DNA of 64,000 bases, taken from Myroides phaeus (GTDB lineage: Bacteria; Bacteroidota; Bacteroidia; Flavobacteriales; Flavobacteriaceae). Below, in pieces: positions 18,075-26,597 of the stretch. How positions within the stretch are numbered: position 1 is the stretch's first letter; each line of letters begins with the position of its first letter. Location of the stretch: positions 168,684-232,683 of the forward strand of contig NZ_FNDQ01000002.1 in the NCBI RefSeq assembly GCF_900099675.1, given 5' to 3'. A program made the position numbers and the translations under genes. Under the pieces are notes generated by a model. The model ran no database searches, was not told the origin of the DNA, and was given only the letters and a program-made list of their open reading frames with translations.

Positions 18075-19131
18075 ATATCTGATAAGTAAAGGCATTGATG
18101 TTCATTCCAGCTCCTACAGAAGCAAAAAGTATTATATCTCCTGTTTCAAAGCTGTGGTTTTCTAATTCTTTATTAATAATCATATCGTATAAAGTAGGAA
18201 GTGTAGCTACACTACTATTACCTAATTTTTGAATATTCATAGGCATAATGTATTCAGGCATTTCCATATCGTATAATTCATAAAAGCGTTTTACAATGGC
18301 TTCGTCCATTTTTTCATTTGCTTGGTGAATCATAACCTTTTTAATTCTCTTGATATCAATTCCACTTTTATCAACACAACTCTTCATTGCTTTAGGAACG
18401 TTTAGAAGAGCAAACTCATATATTTTACGTCCATACATTTTGATGTACTTTGTGTCTTTATCAAGATCTGGATTGTACGATTTTCCGAAATGAATAAAGA
18501 AAGCTTCTTCTAATGTATGACTTGCACTTTCAACAGATAAAATCCCTCCACCATCGTGAGTACGCTCAAGAACAGTAGCACCTGCGCCGTCAGCATAAAT
18601 CATAGAATCGCGATCGTGTAGGTCAATTACTCTTGATAACGTTTCAGCTCCAATTACTAAACATCGTTTAGCCATTCCAGCATTCATAAATGCGTAGGCT
18701 TGAATTACCCCTTGTAACCATCCAGGACAACCAAATAAAACGTCAAAAGCTACGCAACTTGGATTAGCTATTTTCAAGTTGTGTTTAACTCTTGCTGCTA
18801 AGCTTGGTACAATATCGGATTGAATAGTACCGTGTTTAATATCTCCAAAGTTGTGTGCAAAGATGATGTAATCAAGAGTTTCAGGGTCAATATTTGCATT
18901 TTGAATTGCGCGTTGAGCAGCAATTGTTCCGATGTCAGTTGTTGTAAGATTATTTTCTACATATCTTCTCTCTTCAATTCCTGTAATTTGCTGAAGTTTT
19001 TTAGCTATGCGTTCATTATTATCTTTTAATGGTAAACCATTTTCATCTCTAAAATCAAACTGACCAAAGTCTTGGTTGCCTATTACTTTAGTAGGAATAT
19101 AGCACCCAGAACTTACAATTTTAATATTCAT
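18073..19131 (-). CDS. 3-oxoacyl-ACP synthase III-like enzyme (FabH family)
   Basis: A thiolase-fold condensing enzyme that joins an acyl-CoA or acyl-ACP with a malonyl unit. The Cys-His-Asn triad is present: Cys135 in LFGCPGWLQG, His269 in MIHQANE and Asn305 in KLGNSSVATLP. The start was placed at the ATG that opens NIKIVSSGCYIPTKVIGN; an in-frame ATG 27 codons upstream would add a lysine/asparagine-rich tail not seen in this fold. Length is then 352. The CPGW around the active-site cysteine differs from the usual FabH wording, so this is probably a paralogue for special or branched acyl chains rather than the main fatty-acid initiator. It is monocistronic, closed by the perfect hairpin. No partner acyl-carrier gene is adjacent. 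Confidence 0.88.
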   Translation of the reverse strand: MNIKIVSSGCYIPTKVIGNQDFGQFDFRDENGLPLKDNNERIAKKLQQITGIEERRYVENNLTTTDIGTIAAQRAIQNANIDPETLDYIIFAHNFGDIKHGTIQSDIVPSLAARVKHNLKIANPSCVAFDVLFGCPGWLQGVIQAYAFMNAGMAKRCLVIGAETLSRVIDLHDRDSMIYADGAGATVLERTHDGGGILSVESASHTLEEAFFIHFGKSYNPDLDKDTKYIKMYGRKIYEFALLNVPKAMKSCVDKSGIDIKRIKKVMIHQANEKMDEAIVKRFYELYDMEMPEYIMPMNIQKLGNSSVATLPTLYDMIINKELENHSFETGDIILFASVGAGMNINAFTYQI

Positions 19132-19294
19132 GTTGTTATTGTTGGTTAATATCTTAGTAAACTTATGTTTTTCATTTTTAAAAATGAAGAAATTTGCTTT
19201 GTTTTTTAGCATATTAACGGATAAATAGGTGCACTTATTGTTTTTTTGTAGTTTATTTCTTCATTTAGTTTTAAAAATAAATAATTGAGTTGGG

Positions 19295-20365
19295 TTATTC
19301 CTTTTCTTTTTTGTTAATAATCATACATTTAGGATAATGTTTTTCTTTATACTGAATTAAATAATTAGCGACTGCAATTTCATTATTTTGTTGAAAATAT
19401 TTTATGATAGTTGTTAGGTATTGCTCATTAGGAACTAATGTAAAGTGAAGGTTTTTACTTAAAGCATCAAAGGAGCTTTCTAACAAGTTAAGGTTTGTTT
19501 TAAGTTGCTTAAAGTTGATTTTGTATCCTTCGAAAATATATCGCAAGCCGTCTAAATTTCCTTTCATTGGAATACTACCGTGGTCTTCTCCTGTATATTG
19601 TTTGTATTTGTATTGTAGATTTAATGGTGTACTATTCTTAAGAAATTTATCAAATTCTTTAATTGCATTATAGTGTTCAGCAAGATGGTCTGTATTTTCT
19701 TTTTCGTCCACTTGAGTTAAGAATAACTTCCTGTTTTGAAAGTCATATTTTTTAGCGTCTTGATAGTTTTGTAAGATAATTTTATCGTCCCACCATATAC
19801 TTGGATCGTGTACAATGTAAGCATTAAACATTGACGTTCTCGTCAGTAGGTTATTTAAAGCTGTTATGCCACCAAAAGAATGCCCTATTAAAATATTGTA
19901 GCCTACGGTTCTAAAATTTGTATTGATATATGGAAATAGTTCTGTTTCAATGAAATCAAAAAATAAAGCATTTCCTCCGGAGTCTCCCTTGATTTTGTTG
20001 CTTTGTTCTTGGGACATAGAAGAAGTGTTTTTTACTGTTGGTGTTAAATCTCTTGTCCTATTTGTATTGACAATCCCTACAATTATCATTTCAGGAATTG
20101 AAGGATAAGGATATTTAGATAGTTTTTCAACATAAGCAGATAAGTAGTTAAAGTTAGATTCACTATCTAATAAATAGATGACGGGATAGTGCTGAGGTGT
20201 TAGTGAACTATCGTTATAAGATTTAGGTAAATGAATTTGTATAGTTCTATTTTCGTTTAAAACAGAAGATAAAATAGTATAAGATGTCCCTATGTTAATA
20301 GGCTCTTGTGCAGTTGAGGCAATAGAGAATAAAAAAGTAAATAAGAGTGTAATAAAGTATTTCAT
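19295..20365 (-). CDS. Secreted alpha/beta-hydrolase esterase (putative esterase family, IroE/Fes-like)
   Basis: An exported serine hydrolase. A cleavable signal peptide (MKYFITLLFTFLFSIASTAQ) ends in the AQ typical of this group. The nucleophile Ser163 sits in GHSFGG, and His262 in GEDHGSIP is the likely catalytic base; the acid is probably in the FLTQVDEKE stretch at residues 215-223. The N-terminal part (RTIQIHLPKSY, then YPVIYLLDSES) is characteristic of the putative esterase family (COG2819), whose members include siderophore esterases. The C-terminal 80 residues are a helical extension beyond the hydrolase core. The gene stands alone with a perfect -7 box on its strand. The natural ester substrate is unknown; no siderophore genes are near. 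Confidence 0.9.
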   Translation of the reverse strand: MKYFITLLFTFLFSIASTAQEPINIGTSYTILSSVLNENRTIQIHLPKSYNDSSLTPQHYPVIYLLDSESNFNYLSAYVEKLSKYPYPSIPEMIIVGIVNTNRTRDLTPTVKNTSSMSQEQSNKIKGDSGGNALFFDFIETELFPYINTNFRTVGYNILIGHSFGGITALNNLLTRTSMFNAYIVHDPSIWWDDKIILQNYQDAKKYDFQNRKLFLTQVDEKENTDHLAEHYNAIKEFDKFLKNSTPLNLQYKYKQYTGEDHGSIPMKGNLDGLRYIFEGYKINFKQLKTNLNLLESSFDALSKNLHFTLVPNEQYLTTIIKYFQQNNEIAVANYLIQYKEKHYPKCMIINKKEKE

Positions 20366-20385
20366 AAATATGGTTGTTATGAGTA

Positions 20386-20393
20386 CAAATATA
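20386..20393 (-). promoter_or_regulatory. -7 box for the esterase (minus strand)
   Basis: Minus-strand TATATTTG, exact match, 20 bases upstream of the start codon. Confidence 0.55.
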
Positions 20394-20495
20394 ACCCCTT
20401 GTTTAAAATCATTCTAATTAATTAGGCGTGTTTTTTGATAATTATGCGGTCAAATAATTGTAATTTTACGGTTAGTGTGTAAATTAGTGTTGATT

Positions 20496-21110
20496 ATGAG
20501 TAGATTAGTTTTTTCGGTTATTTTTGTTTGTTGTTCTTTTATGGGATTTGGGCAACAGAATAGACCTAAAGTTGAGGTGAATGTTTTAGATTCTAAAGCC
20601 AAGGATAAAAGCTTGGTTACAGTTGTTTTGTTAAACAACACAAATGACACTTATTGGTTTCCTTGGGATACTTCAGACTTAGCATATAGTGCAAGTATTG
20701 GAAGTACTTATGAAAATATGGTGTTTTTACTGCAACAAAAAGTTTATAACGTTGCTGATAAAGTAGACGAGCCTGTCTTAGTAAGTGCGAATTTCGATTC
20801 TTCTGCTATCTTGGCAAAATGGCAAGAGAAGGTAAAAAGCAAGACTGTAAATGATTATGTAATTCTTAAGCCCAAAAGTCATATTCAATTGAGACTACCC
20901 TTTAAAGTTGTGAAAGAATTAGTCCCTGCTTGGTACGCTCCAAAAGAGAAAGTAGTAGAAGGAGGTTTTGAATATTATGTAAGTTATAATTTAATCCCTA
21001 AAAATGTTGAGCAGTTAGTAGGGGAGAAGATATTTAGTCAAGTGAAGGCTAAAGGATATAAGTTATACACAGAGCCTTTAAAATCTAATAAGGTACCGAT
21101 TGTAAAGTAA
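20496..21110 (+). CDS. Secreted protein of unknown function
   Basis: I do not recognise this 204-residue protein. It begins with a signal peptide, MSRLVFSVIFVCCSFMGFGQ, with cleavage likely after GFGQ as in many flavobacterial exported proteins. The mature part is predicted to be mostly beta strand, for example KSLVTVVLLNNTNDTYWFPW near the start, which resembles an immunoglobulin-like or beta-sandwich fold. No catalytic motif is visible. I chose the ATG rather than the GTG seven codons upstream, because it gives a standard signal peptide and leaves room for the near-consensus -7 box (TAATTTTA) at 20461. It is monocistronic with its own terminator. Confidence 0.7.
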   Translation: MSRLVFSVIFVCCSFMGFGQQNRPKVEVNVLDSKAKDKSLVTVVLLNNTNDTYWFPWDTSDLAYSASIGSTYENMVFLLQQKVYNVADKVDEPVLVSANFDSSAILAKWQEKVKSKTVNDYVILKPKSHIQLRLPFKVVKELVPAWYAPKEKVVEGGFEYYVSYNLIPKNVEQLVGEKIFSQVKAKGYKLYTEPLKSNKVPIVK

Positions 21111-21148
21111 ATAAAAAAAGAGAAGCTGACTAACCTCTCTTTTTTTAA
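21111..21148 (+). terminator. Terminator after the secreted protein gene
   Basis: Stem AAAAAAGAGA / TCTCTTTTTT with a 13-base loop that itself can pair partly (AAGCTGACTAACC), followed by T. Confidence 0.7.
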
Positions 21149-21291
21149 TTTAGTAAAATAAAATAATACCTTCCTTTGGCTTTTGTAAAAGTAGTACCAT
21201 ATTTTAGGTCAAATTATGATAGCTGTCATTTTTTTAAATGTTTTAATTCTTTAATTAAAAAGATGATTAGAATTACAACTTCTGATTTACG

Positions 21292-21341
21292 TTGATTTGT
21301 GATATTTTATGTAGACAATGTGTTTGATTTGTGATATTTTA
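21292..21341 (+). repeat. 18-bp direct repeat, 32-bp period
   Basis: TTGATTTGTGATATTTTA occurs at 21292-21309 and again at 21324-21341. The spacing is about three helical turns. The pair lies just upstream of the orphan -7 box at 21358, so a regulator binding site is possible. The rest of 21149-21357 shows nothing else. Confidence 0.6.
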
Positions 21342-21357
21342 AAAGAATAATACTTTC

Positions 21358-21365
21358 TATATTTG
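21358..21365 (+). promoter_or_regulatory. -7 box of an orphan transcript
   Basis: TATATTTG, exact match, 53 bases upstream of a terminator hairpin with no open frame between. Confidence 0.5.
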
Positions 21366-21371
21366 ATATAG

Positions 21372-21446
21372 AATGTGATTTGATTCATACAGAGGTGATT
21401 TATTTTTTGTAAAGGGAGAACTTTAATAGAGTTCTCCCTTTTTTTA
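21372..21446 (+). ncRNA. Candidate small RNA upstream of the nuclease-helicase gene
   Basis: A predicted transcript of about 75 nucleotides runs from just after the -7 box to a strong terminator: AAAGGGAGAACT pairs with AGTTCTCCCTTT over 12 perfect base pairs around a seven-base loop, followed by seven T. No coding frame of useful length lies inside and no gene upstream needs this terminator, since the preceding gene already has one. No known RNA family is recognised. The next gene starts about 95 bases downstream with its own promoter. Confidence 0.4.
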
Positions 21447-21482
21447 TTGCTGTGATTTAATTCTATATTGATGTACGAATTA

Positions 21483-21511
21483 TTGTATAAGTCATTTCTG
21501 TATTATCTTTG
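21483..21511 (+). promoter_or_regulatory. Promoter of the nuclease-helicase gene
   Basis: TTG at 21483-21485, 18 bases, then TATCTTTG (exact -7 box) at 21504-21511; predicted leader about 22 bases. Confidence 0.6.
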
Positions 21512-21540
21512 AAAAGTATTATAAGAATTACTTCATAGTT

Positions 21541-24500
21541 ATGTTAGATAATAAGCAAACAACTTCTTTTTTCACATCGTTATTACAGGTTTACGTAGGA
21601 AAAGACACTTCAATTATAACTAAGTATAAAGTGTTGAGAAGCTTGTTAAATAAGATTACAAAGAATATTACTGCAAAAGAAGTACTTCAGTTCTCTAATT
21701 TATTTTCTCGTTTATCATTTATCTGTAATAAATACCAGGTTTCTAAAAATATTCATTCGTTCAGAATGATTAGCAATGAACTTCGAGAAGTTAGTACAGA
21801 AGAATTAGACTTGTTTTTTCCTACCTATTGGAAAGACATCAATGAGTTTGTATCCCAAGTTTACAATGTACCAGTTCCGGATTTAAATCGACTTGCTTAT
21901 CCAGAAAAAGAGATAAGACGAGAGAGAAAAGAAGAGGAGTATAGTGGTTTTGTTGATAAGCTGAAAGTAGTCGTTGTGCATAAGCAACCAGATATTTTAA
22001 TCTGTGAAGTCGAAAATACTACGACAGAACAACATATTCGCGTTCGTATAAATGAATTTGGTGTTAATGATGTTTTTACTACGTGTAATCAATTGTGGGT
22101 TGGAGCTACTCTATATTTAATCAATGTTGGAATTGACGATCATCAAATTTACCATCCAAAAATTGTAGTACTTGAACCAGATTATTTAATCGATGTTTCT
22201 GCTATTGCCGAGTGTTTTCAAGATTTTGGTGCTTCTCCATTACTATTTTTAAAAGCGAAGTTTGAACCAATATCAAATAATAAGTACTTGCTGATTGGTA
22301 ATTTTGCCAACGCTGTAATGGATGAATTAGTGAGTTCTGAAGATGCACGTACTGTTGAATTTGATAGCATCTTTGTAAAGCATTTTGAGACTTATCCATT
22401 TGAACATACTGCTTGTAGTGATATTTATTCATCTGAAGAATTTAGACAATATGCTTTTGTTTGTCGTTCTCATTTTAATACAATAAAGCGTGTTTACTTG
22501 AATGAATTTCACCAATACGGTATATCAAGTCAAGGGAACATTTCTTTAGAACCGAGTTTTTTGAGTAATGTTTATGGAGTACAAGGACGTTTAGATGTCT
22601 TGCATACGATACCTTCCAAAGCAAATAAGACTACAATTGTTGAGTTAAAGTCGGGAAGTACTCCATTTCCTGATGATGGCTTTAGTGTTAAACCAAATCA
22701 CTCTGTACAGTTATATTTATATCACCTGATGTTGTCTGTTGTAAATAATATAAGCTTTCAGGATATCGGTAATGAACAATATTTAAGTGGTTTTATTTTT
22801 TATAGTAAAACAACAAGTGGCAATCTTCGTACAGACCACATTACTCTGGCTCGTGTGCAGGAGATATGTGATGTTCGCAATCAAATTATTTTAAACGAAC
22901 AGATCTTAAAGTCTGACGATTTAGAGGCTATACAAACGTTAATTAGTAAGGTTAATCCTGCAAGGCTAATTAGCAATCCAATAAACAGTAAGTTTAAAGA
23001 TATACTTACCAAGCAGATTAATGCTTTTTTAAATCCTTTATACAATGCGAGTGAGTTAGAATTGACTTATTTCTATTCCTTTGTGAGCTTTATTGCAAGA
23101 GAACAATATATCAGTAAACTTGGAATTGGAAACTATGAAGGGAATAATGGATTAGCCAGTTTATGGTTAGATGATTTAGATGATAAAATTGAGAAGTACA
23201 GTATTTTATTTGACTTAGAGATAAAGGAAAATCGCATATCTACTGATGAAAAATTGATTGTTTTTAATCGAACAATTACAGATGATTTTGTGAATTTTAG
23301 AGAAGGGGATATATGTGTTTTATACCCCAGAGAAACAGAAGCAGATATTGCTGTTTCTCATCAGATATTCAAATGTTCTATCAGAAAGATTACGAAGGAT
23401 ACAGTAGTGGTTGTGTTTAGACATATGCAACGCAGTATTGAATATTTTAAACAATTTAAATATTGGGCATTGGAACGGGATTTTATGGATAGTTCCTTTA
23501 CCAGTATGTATAAGGGAATGTATTCATTTATGAATGCTCCAGCTAAACATCGTCAGGTGATGCTAACACAGTTGCCTCCAGCTTTAGGTGTGCCGTATGG
23601 TTTTGATAAGTCAACATTGTCTGTAGAACAAAACCGCATTTTAAATAATGCATTGAGTACAGAGGATTATTTTGTTTTGAACGGACCTCCGGGTACTGGA
23701 AAAACGTCTCATATCATCAAAGAGTTGGTGAGGGAGTTATACGTGAATAGCAATCAAAATATTTTACTGCTTGCTTATACTAATAAGGCAGTCGATGAGT
23801 TGTGTGAAACTATTAATGAAGCATTAAGTGATATTACCTCAACAAACAACTACAAGTTTATCCGTATAGGGAGCTCGCTATCTTGTAACAGTAGTTTTCA
23901 CAATTGTTTGTTAGACAATATTATCATAGAGAAACGCAAACAACTTGCATTAGAGGAGGAGAAGTTTACTCGTGGTAGTTTAGCAAAAATAATAAGTAGT
24001 AATAGGATATTTGTTTCTACTGTCGCTTCTATGTCAAGTAAAGATGATGTGTTTAAATTAAAGCGATTTGATACTTTGATCATTGATGAGGCTTCTCAGA
24101 TATTAGAACCGCAGATTATCGGAATGCTACACAAGTGTAAGCGATTTATAATGATTGGCGACCACAAGCAGTTGCCAGCAATTGTTGTACAAGATGAGGT
24201 AAGTTCAAAAACGAATAATGTCTTGTTACAAAATATGGGGCTGGCAGATAGACGAAATTCATTGTTTGAAAGACTGTTTAACTATTGTAAGGGCAATGGG
24301 TTTGATTATGCTTGTGATACGTTGACTTATCAAGGGCGAATGCACCAAGACATTGCTTTGTTTCCAAATATCAATTTCTATGACGGACAGTTAAAAGAGG
24401 CTTATCACCTAACTAATTTATCAGAAGGGGCAAAGAATAGTTTAGCTCGTCAAGTGCGTGAATTATCCTTCAATGTCCCTGCGGATTGTAATAGACAATT

Positions 24501-25953
24501 AGATACTGCGCTTGCAAATAAACGCCTTTTGTTTTTTAATAGTGAAGAAGAACAGTCTGACCAATCTGGAAAGGTTAATGAAGGTGAGGCAGATTTGGTT
24601 GTGCATATCATTCAACGATTAATTGAGATTTATGCATACAATAAGCAATCATTTGATGTAAGCAGTAGAATTGGAATAATAGCTCCGTTTAAAAATCAAA
24701 TAGCCTTGATTAAGAACAAACTGGAGGAAGCAGGTATTCCAGGATTTGATTTAATAACGGTAGATACAGTAGAGCGATTTCAAGGTGGGCAACGCGATAT
24801 AATTATTTATTCGTTTGCAGTAAATAATTTATCTCAATTAGATAGCGTTGTAAACTTGAATGAAGATAAGACTGTTGATCGTAAGTTGAATGTAGCTTTA
24901 ACCCGTGCAAAAGAGCAAATCTTTTTAATTGGTAATGCGGGAATATTGAGTCAGAACGATGTTTATTATAAGTTGATTGAGTTCATCAGAGAAAAAGGAG
25001 GTTTTGTAGAAAATACTATTCAAGAAATTCTTTTACAAGAAACAAATGATAGTATACAAAGTGCAATAAAAGAGGAGGTACTAAGTTGTCTTGTTTTTGA
25101 TGCATTTTTTAAGAGTGAAGTAGTTTTGCCTTTAAAAGAAAAGGGATTATATACTGATAATTTAATTTTTAATAGACCAGCTTTTTATATACAAAACAAT
25201 GTGTTAGCATATGGTCCTACTGATTTTAATACGGGATATGATGAAGAGGGAGTTTCCATAAATGAAGAGTCTAAAGTTGATTTGTTTTATTTATTACACG
25301 GAGAAGAAGGGTATTATGGATACCAAGTAATTTCTAATCGAGTTGAACAATTTTTAGCGAATGAAATAGATAATTCGAATGGTGGAATTTCAGTTGTAGA
25401 TTTTAGTTCATTGGCGGGAATTTACGCTATTGAGGTTCATCAACAGTTGCTTAAAGTTATTAACAATACTGTTGATAAGTATGTTGATAACTATGAACAA
25501 GCTGTTAGTATAAAGGTATTCAATGTTAATAAGTATAAGGTAGTTACTAACAAAGCAAAAGAGCTTATCAATGCGTATGCAAGTAAATACTCAACCAGTG
25601 ATCTGTCTCTTGAATGTATTGAGTTTACTGGGATAGAAGAGTTTAATTTGGTTTTGAGACAATCGGGAGTTGTGATTTTTAATGTTGACGAGAGTTGTTT
25701 TACAACTGATTCTACAATGTTTGAATTGTTGATAAAAGTTATTAACAATGCTGTTAGTAGTTTAAAATATAGTAGTTGTATTATCGTGTATAAAAAGCAA
25801 TACAATAGCAGTTTTCACTTAGAACAATTAAAGCGAATTATACAAGATGATTATCACGTAGTTACTAAAGAAATTAAGAACGTAACTTATTTGAATACTG
25901 CTTTTGGAGAAGAGAAAACACAAGTATTAAACTATGAAGTTTTATGTTTTTAG
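21541..25953 (+). CDS. Dna2-like nuclease-helicase with long C-terminal extension
   Basis: A 1470-residue cytoplasmic protein combining a PD-(D/E)XK nuclease and a superfamily 1 helicase. The nuclease core shows Asp352 (GVQGRLD), Glu368-x-Lys370 (VELKSG) and Gln390 (QLYLYHL), the RecB/Cas4/Dna2 pattern. The cysteine cluster that would hold the iron-sulfur centre of Dna2 or AddB is not seen. The helicase follows: Walker A NGPPGTGKT at 714-722, DEAS with Asp849-Glu850, GDHKQLPA at 873-880, VDTVERFQGGQRD from 1074 and NVALTRAKEQ near 1120. Residues after about 1140 (some 330) match nothing I know. The family acts in DNA repair, and relatives occur in phage defence; either is possible here. The gene stands alone with its own promoter; no clear terminator follows. 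Confidence 0.9.
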   Translation: MLDNKQTTSFFTSLLQVYVGKDTSIITKYKVLRSLLNKITKNITAKEVLQFSNLFSRLSFICNKYQVSKNIHSFRMISNELREVSTEELDLFFPTYWKDINEFVSQVYNVPVPDLNRLAYPEKEIRRERKEEEYSGFVDKLKVVVVHKQPDILICEVENTTTEQHIRVRINEFGVNDVFTTCNQLWVGATLYLINVGIDDHQIYHPKIVVLEPDYLIDVSAIAECFQDFGASPLLFLKAKFEPISNNKYLLIGNFANAVMDELVSSEDARTVEFDSIFVKHFETYPFEHTACSDIYSSEEFRQYAFVCRSHFNTIKRVYLNEFHQYGISSQGNISLEPSFLSNVYGVQGRLDVLHTIPSKANKTTIVELKSGSTPFPDDGFSVKPNHSVQLYLYHLMLSVVNNISFQDIGNEQYLSGFIFYSKTTSGNLRTDHITLARVQEICDVRNQIILNEQILKSDDLEAIQTLISKVNPARLISNPINSKFKDILTKQINAFLNPLYNASELELTYFYSFVSFIAREQYISKLGIGNYEGNNGLASLWLDDLDDKIEKYSILFDLEIKENRISTDEKLIVFNRTITDDFVNFREGDICVLYPRETEADIAVSHQIFKCSIRKITKDTVVVVFRHMQRSIEYFKQFKYWALERDFMDSSFTSMYKGMYSFMNAPAKHRQVMLTQLPPALGVPYGFDKSTLSVEQNRILNNALSTEDYFVLNGPPGTGKTSHIIKELVRELYVNSNQNILLLAYTNKAVDELCETINEALSDITSTNNYKFIRIGSSLSCNSSFHNCLLDNIIIEKRKQLALEEEKFTRGSLAKIISSNRIFVSTVASMSSKDDVFKLKRFDTLIIDEASQILEPQIIGMLHKCKRFIMIGDHKQLPAIVVQDEVSSKTNNVLLQNMGLADRRNSLFERLFNYCKGNGFDYACDTLTYQGRMHQDIALFPNINFYDGQLKEAYHLTNLSEGAKNSLARQVRELSFNVPADCNRQLDTALANKRLLFFNSEEEQSDQSGKVNEGEADLVVHIIQRLIEIYAYNKQSFDVSSRIGIIAPFKNQIALIKNKLEEAGIPGFDLITVDTVERFQGGQRDIIIYSFAVNNLSQLDSVVNLNEDKTVDRKLNVALTRAKEQIFLIGNAGILSQNDVYYKLIEFIREKGGFVENTIQEILLQETNDSIQSAIKEEVLSCLVFDAFFKSEVVLPLKEKGLYTDNLIFNRPAFYIQNNVLAYGPTDFNTGYDEEGVSINEESKVDLFYLLHGEEGYYGYQVISNRVEQFLANEIDNSNGGISVVDFSSLAGIYAIEVHQQLLKVINNTVDKYVDNYEQAVSIKVFNVNKYKVVTNKAKELINAYASKYSTSDLSLECIEFTGIEEFNLVLRQSGVVIFNVDESCFTTDSTMFELLIKVINNAVSSLKYSSCIIVYKKQYNSSFHLEQLKRIIQDDYHVVTKEIKNVTYLNTAFGEEKTQVLNYEVLCF

Positions 25954-25985
25954 TAGCAGTAGTATTTTTGCATTATAGGGGGAGT

Positions 25986-26017
25986 TTTGTTTACGATAAA
26001 CAAATGAGATACTTTTG
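25986..26017 (+). promoter_or_regulatory. Promoter of the small lipoprotein gene
   Basis: TTTG, 20 bases, TACTTTTG: both elements and the spacing match the Bacteroidota housekeeping consensus. Leader about 13 bases. Confidence 0.7.
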
Positions 26018-26036
26018 TGTTTAAATATATGTAGAT

Positions 26037-26525
26037 ATGAAGAAAATTATAATAGTCCTATTGGCAGGTTTGTTTTTATTAACTTCTTGTAAGAATAGAG
26101 AAGCTGATTTGAATTTAAGTGTTTCAAAGTGGAACTCTACTATTTCTAAAATGGAAGCTGTTTATAACATAGAAAGTAGAATTGAGAAACCTTCAGATTT
26201 TGTTGTAATCAAAGGAAGAGCGACTGAAGCTAAAGAATATATTGCTAATTCAATGGAAGAGTACCTGGCAATGGACTTAGAGGAGGATGTAAAACCAATG
26301 AGAGACGCTTTGATCTCTTATATGAGAGGAAGTGATGCAACATTAGATGTTTACTTAGAAATGAGCGCAAAAGCTGATAGTTTAACTAATAGCGATATGC
26401 AACACTATTATACGAGGTTAGAAGAGTTGTCTATGGAGTTAAATCACGATGCAATTAAATTGAAAGATTTGCAACGAGAGTTTGCTAAAGAACATCATAT
26501 CAGAAATTATATTATTGAAGATTAG
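26037..26525 (+). CDS. Lipoprotein of unknown function, helical
   Basis: A 162-residue protein exported and lipidated: the signal peptide MKKIIIVLLAGLFLLTSC ends in a lipobox LTSC with Cys18. The mature part is rich in Glu, Lys, Met and Leu and is predicted to be almost wholly helical, with possible coiled-coil stretches at residues 105-160 (SAKADSLTNS, then LEELSMELN). No catalytic motif or known domain is recognised. It is monocistronic: an excellent promoter precedes it and a bidirectional terminator follows. The glutamate-rich helices and length recall periplasmic scaffold or chaperone-like lipoproteins, but this is only an impression. Confidence 0.75.
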   Translation: MKKIIIVLLAGLFLLTSCKNREADLNLSVSKWNSTISKMEAVYNIESRIEKPSDFVVIKGRATEAKEYIANSMEEYLAMDLEEDVKPMRDALISYMRGSDATLDVYLEMSAKADSLTNSDMQHYYTRLEELSMELNHDAIKLKDLQREFAKEHHIRNYIIED

Positions 26526-26543
26526 AAAATCTCTATTGAGCAT

Positions 26544-26575
26544 AAAAAAAGCACCATCATTAGATGGTGCTTTTT
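26544..26575. terminator. Bidirectional terminator, lipoprotein gene / gcvP
   Basis: AAAAAGCACCATC / GATGGTGCTTTTT around ATTA, with A- and T-tracts that serve both converging genes. Confidence 0.9.
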
Positions 26576-26597
26576 CGTATTTATAAATCCGTTTGGA

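Noticed and set aside
19129..19212. Upstream ATG of the KAS III-like gene adding 27 residues
   Set aside because: The added residues are Lys/Asn/Phe-rich and lie before the first strand of the fold; the second ATG starts exactly at it.
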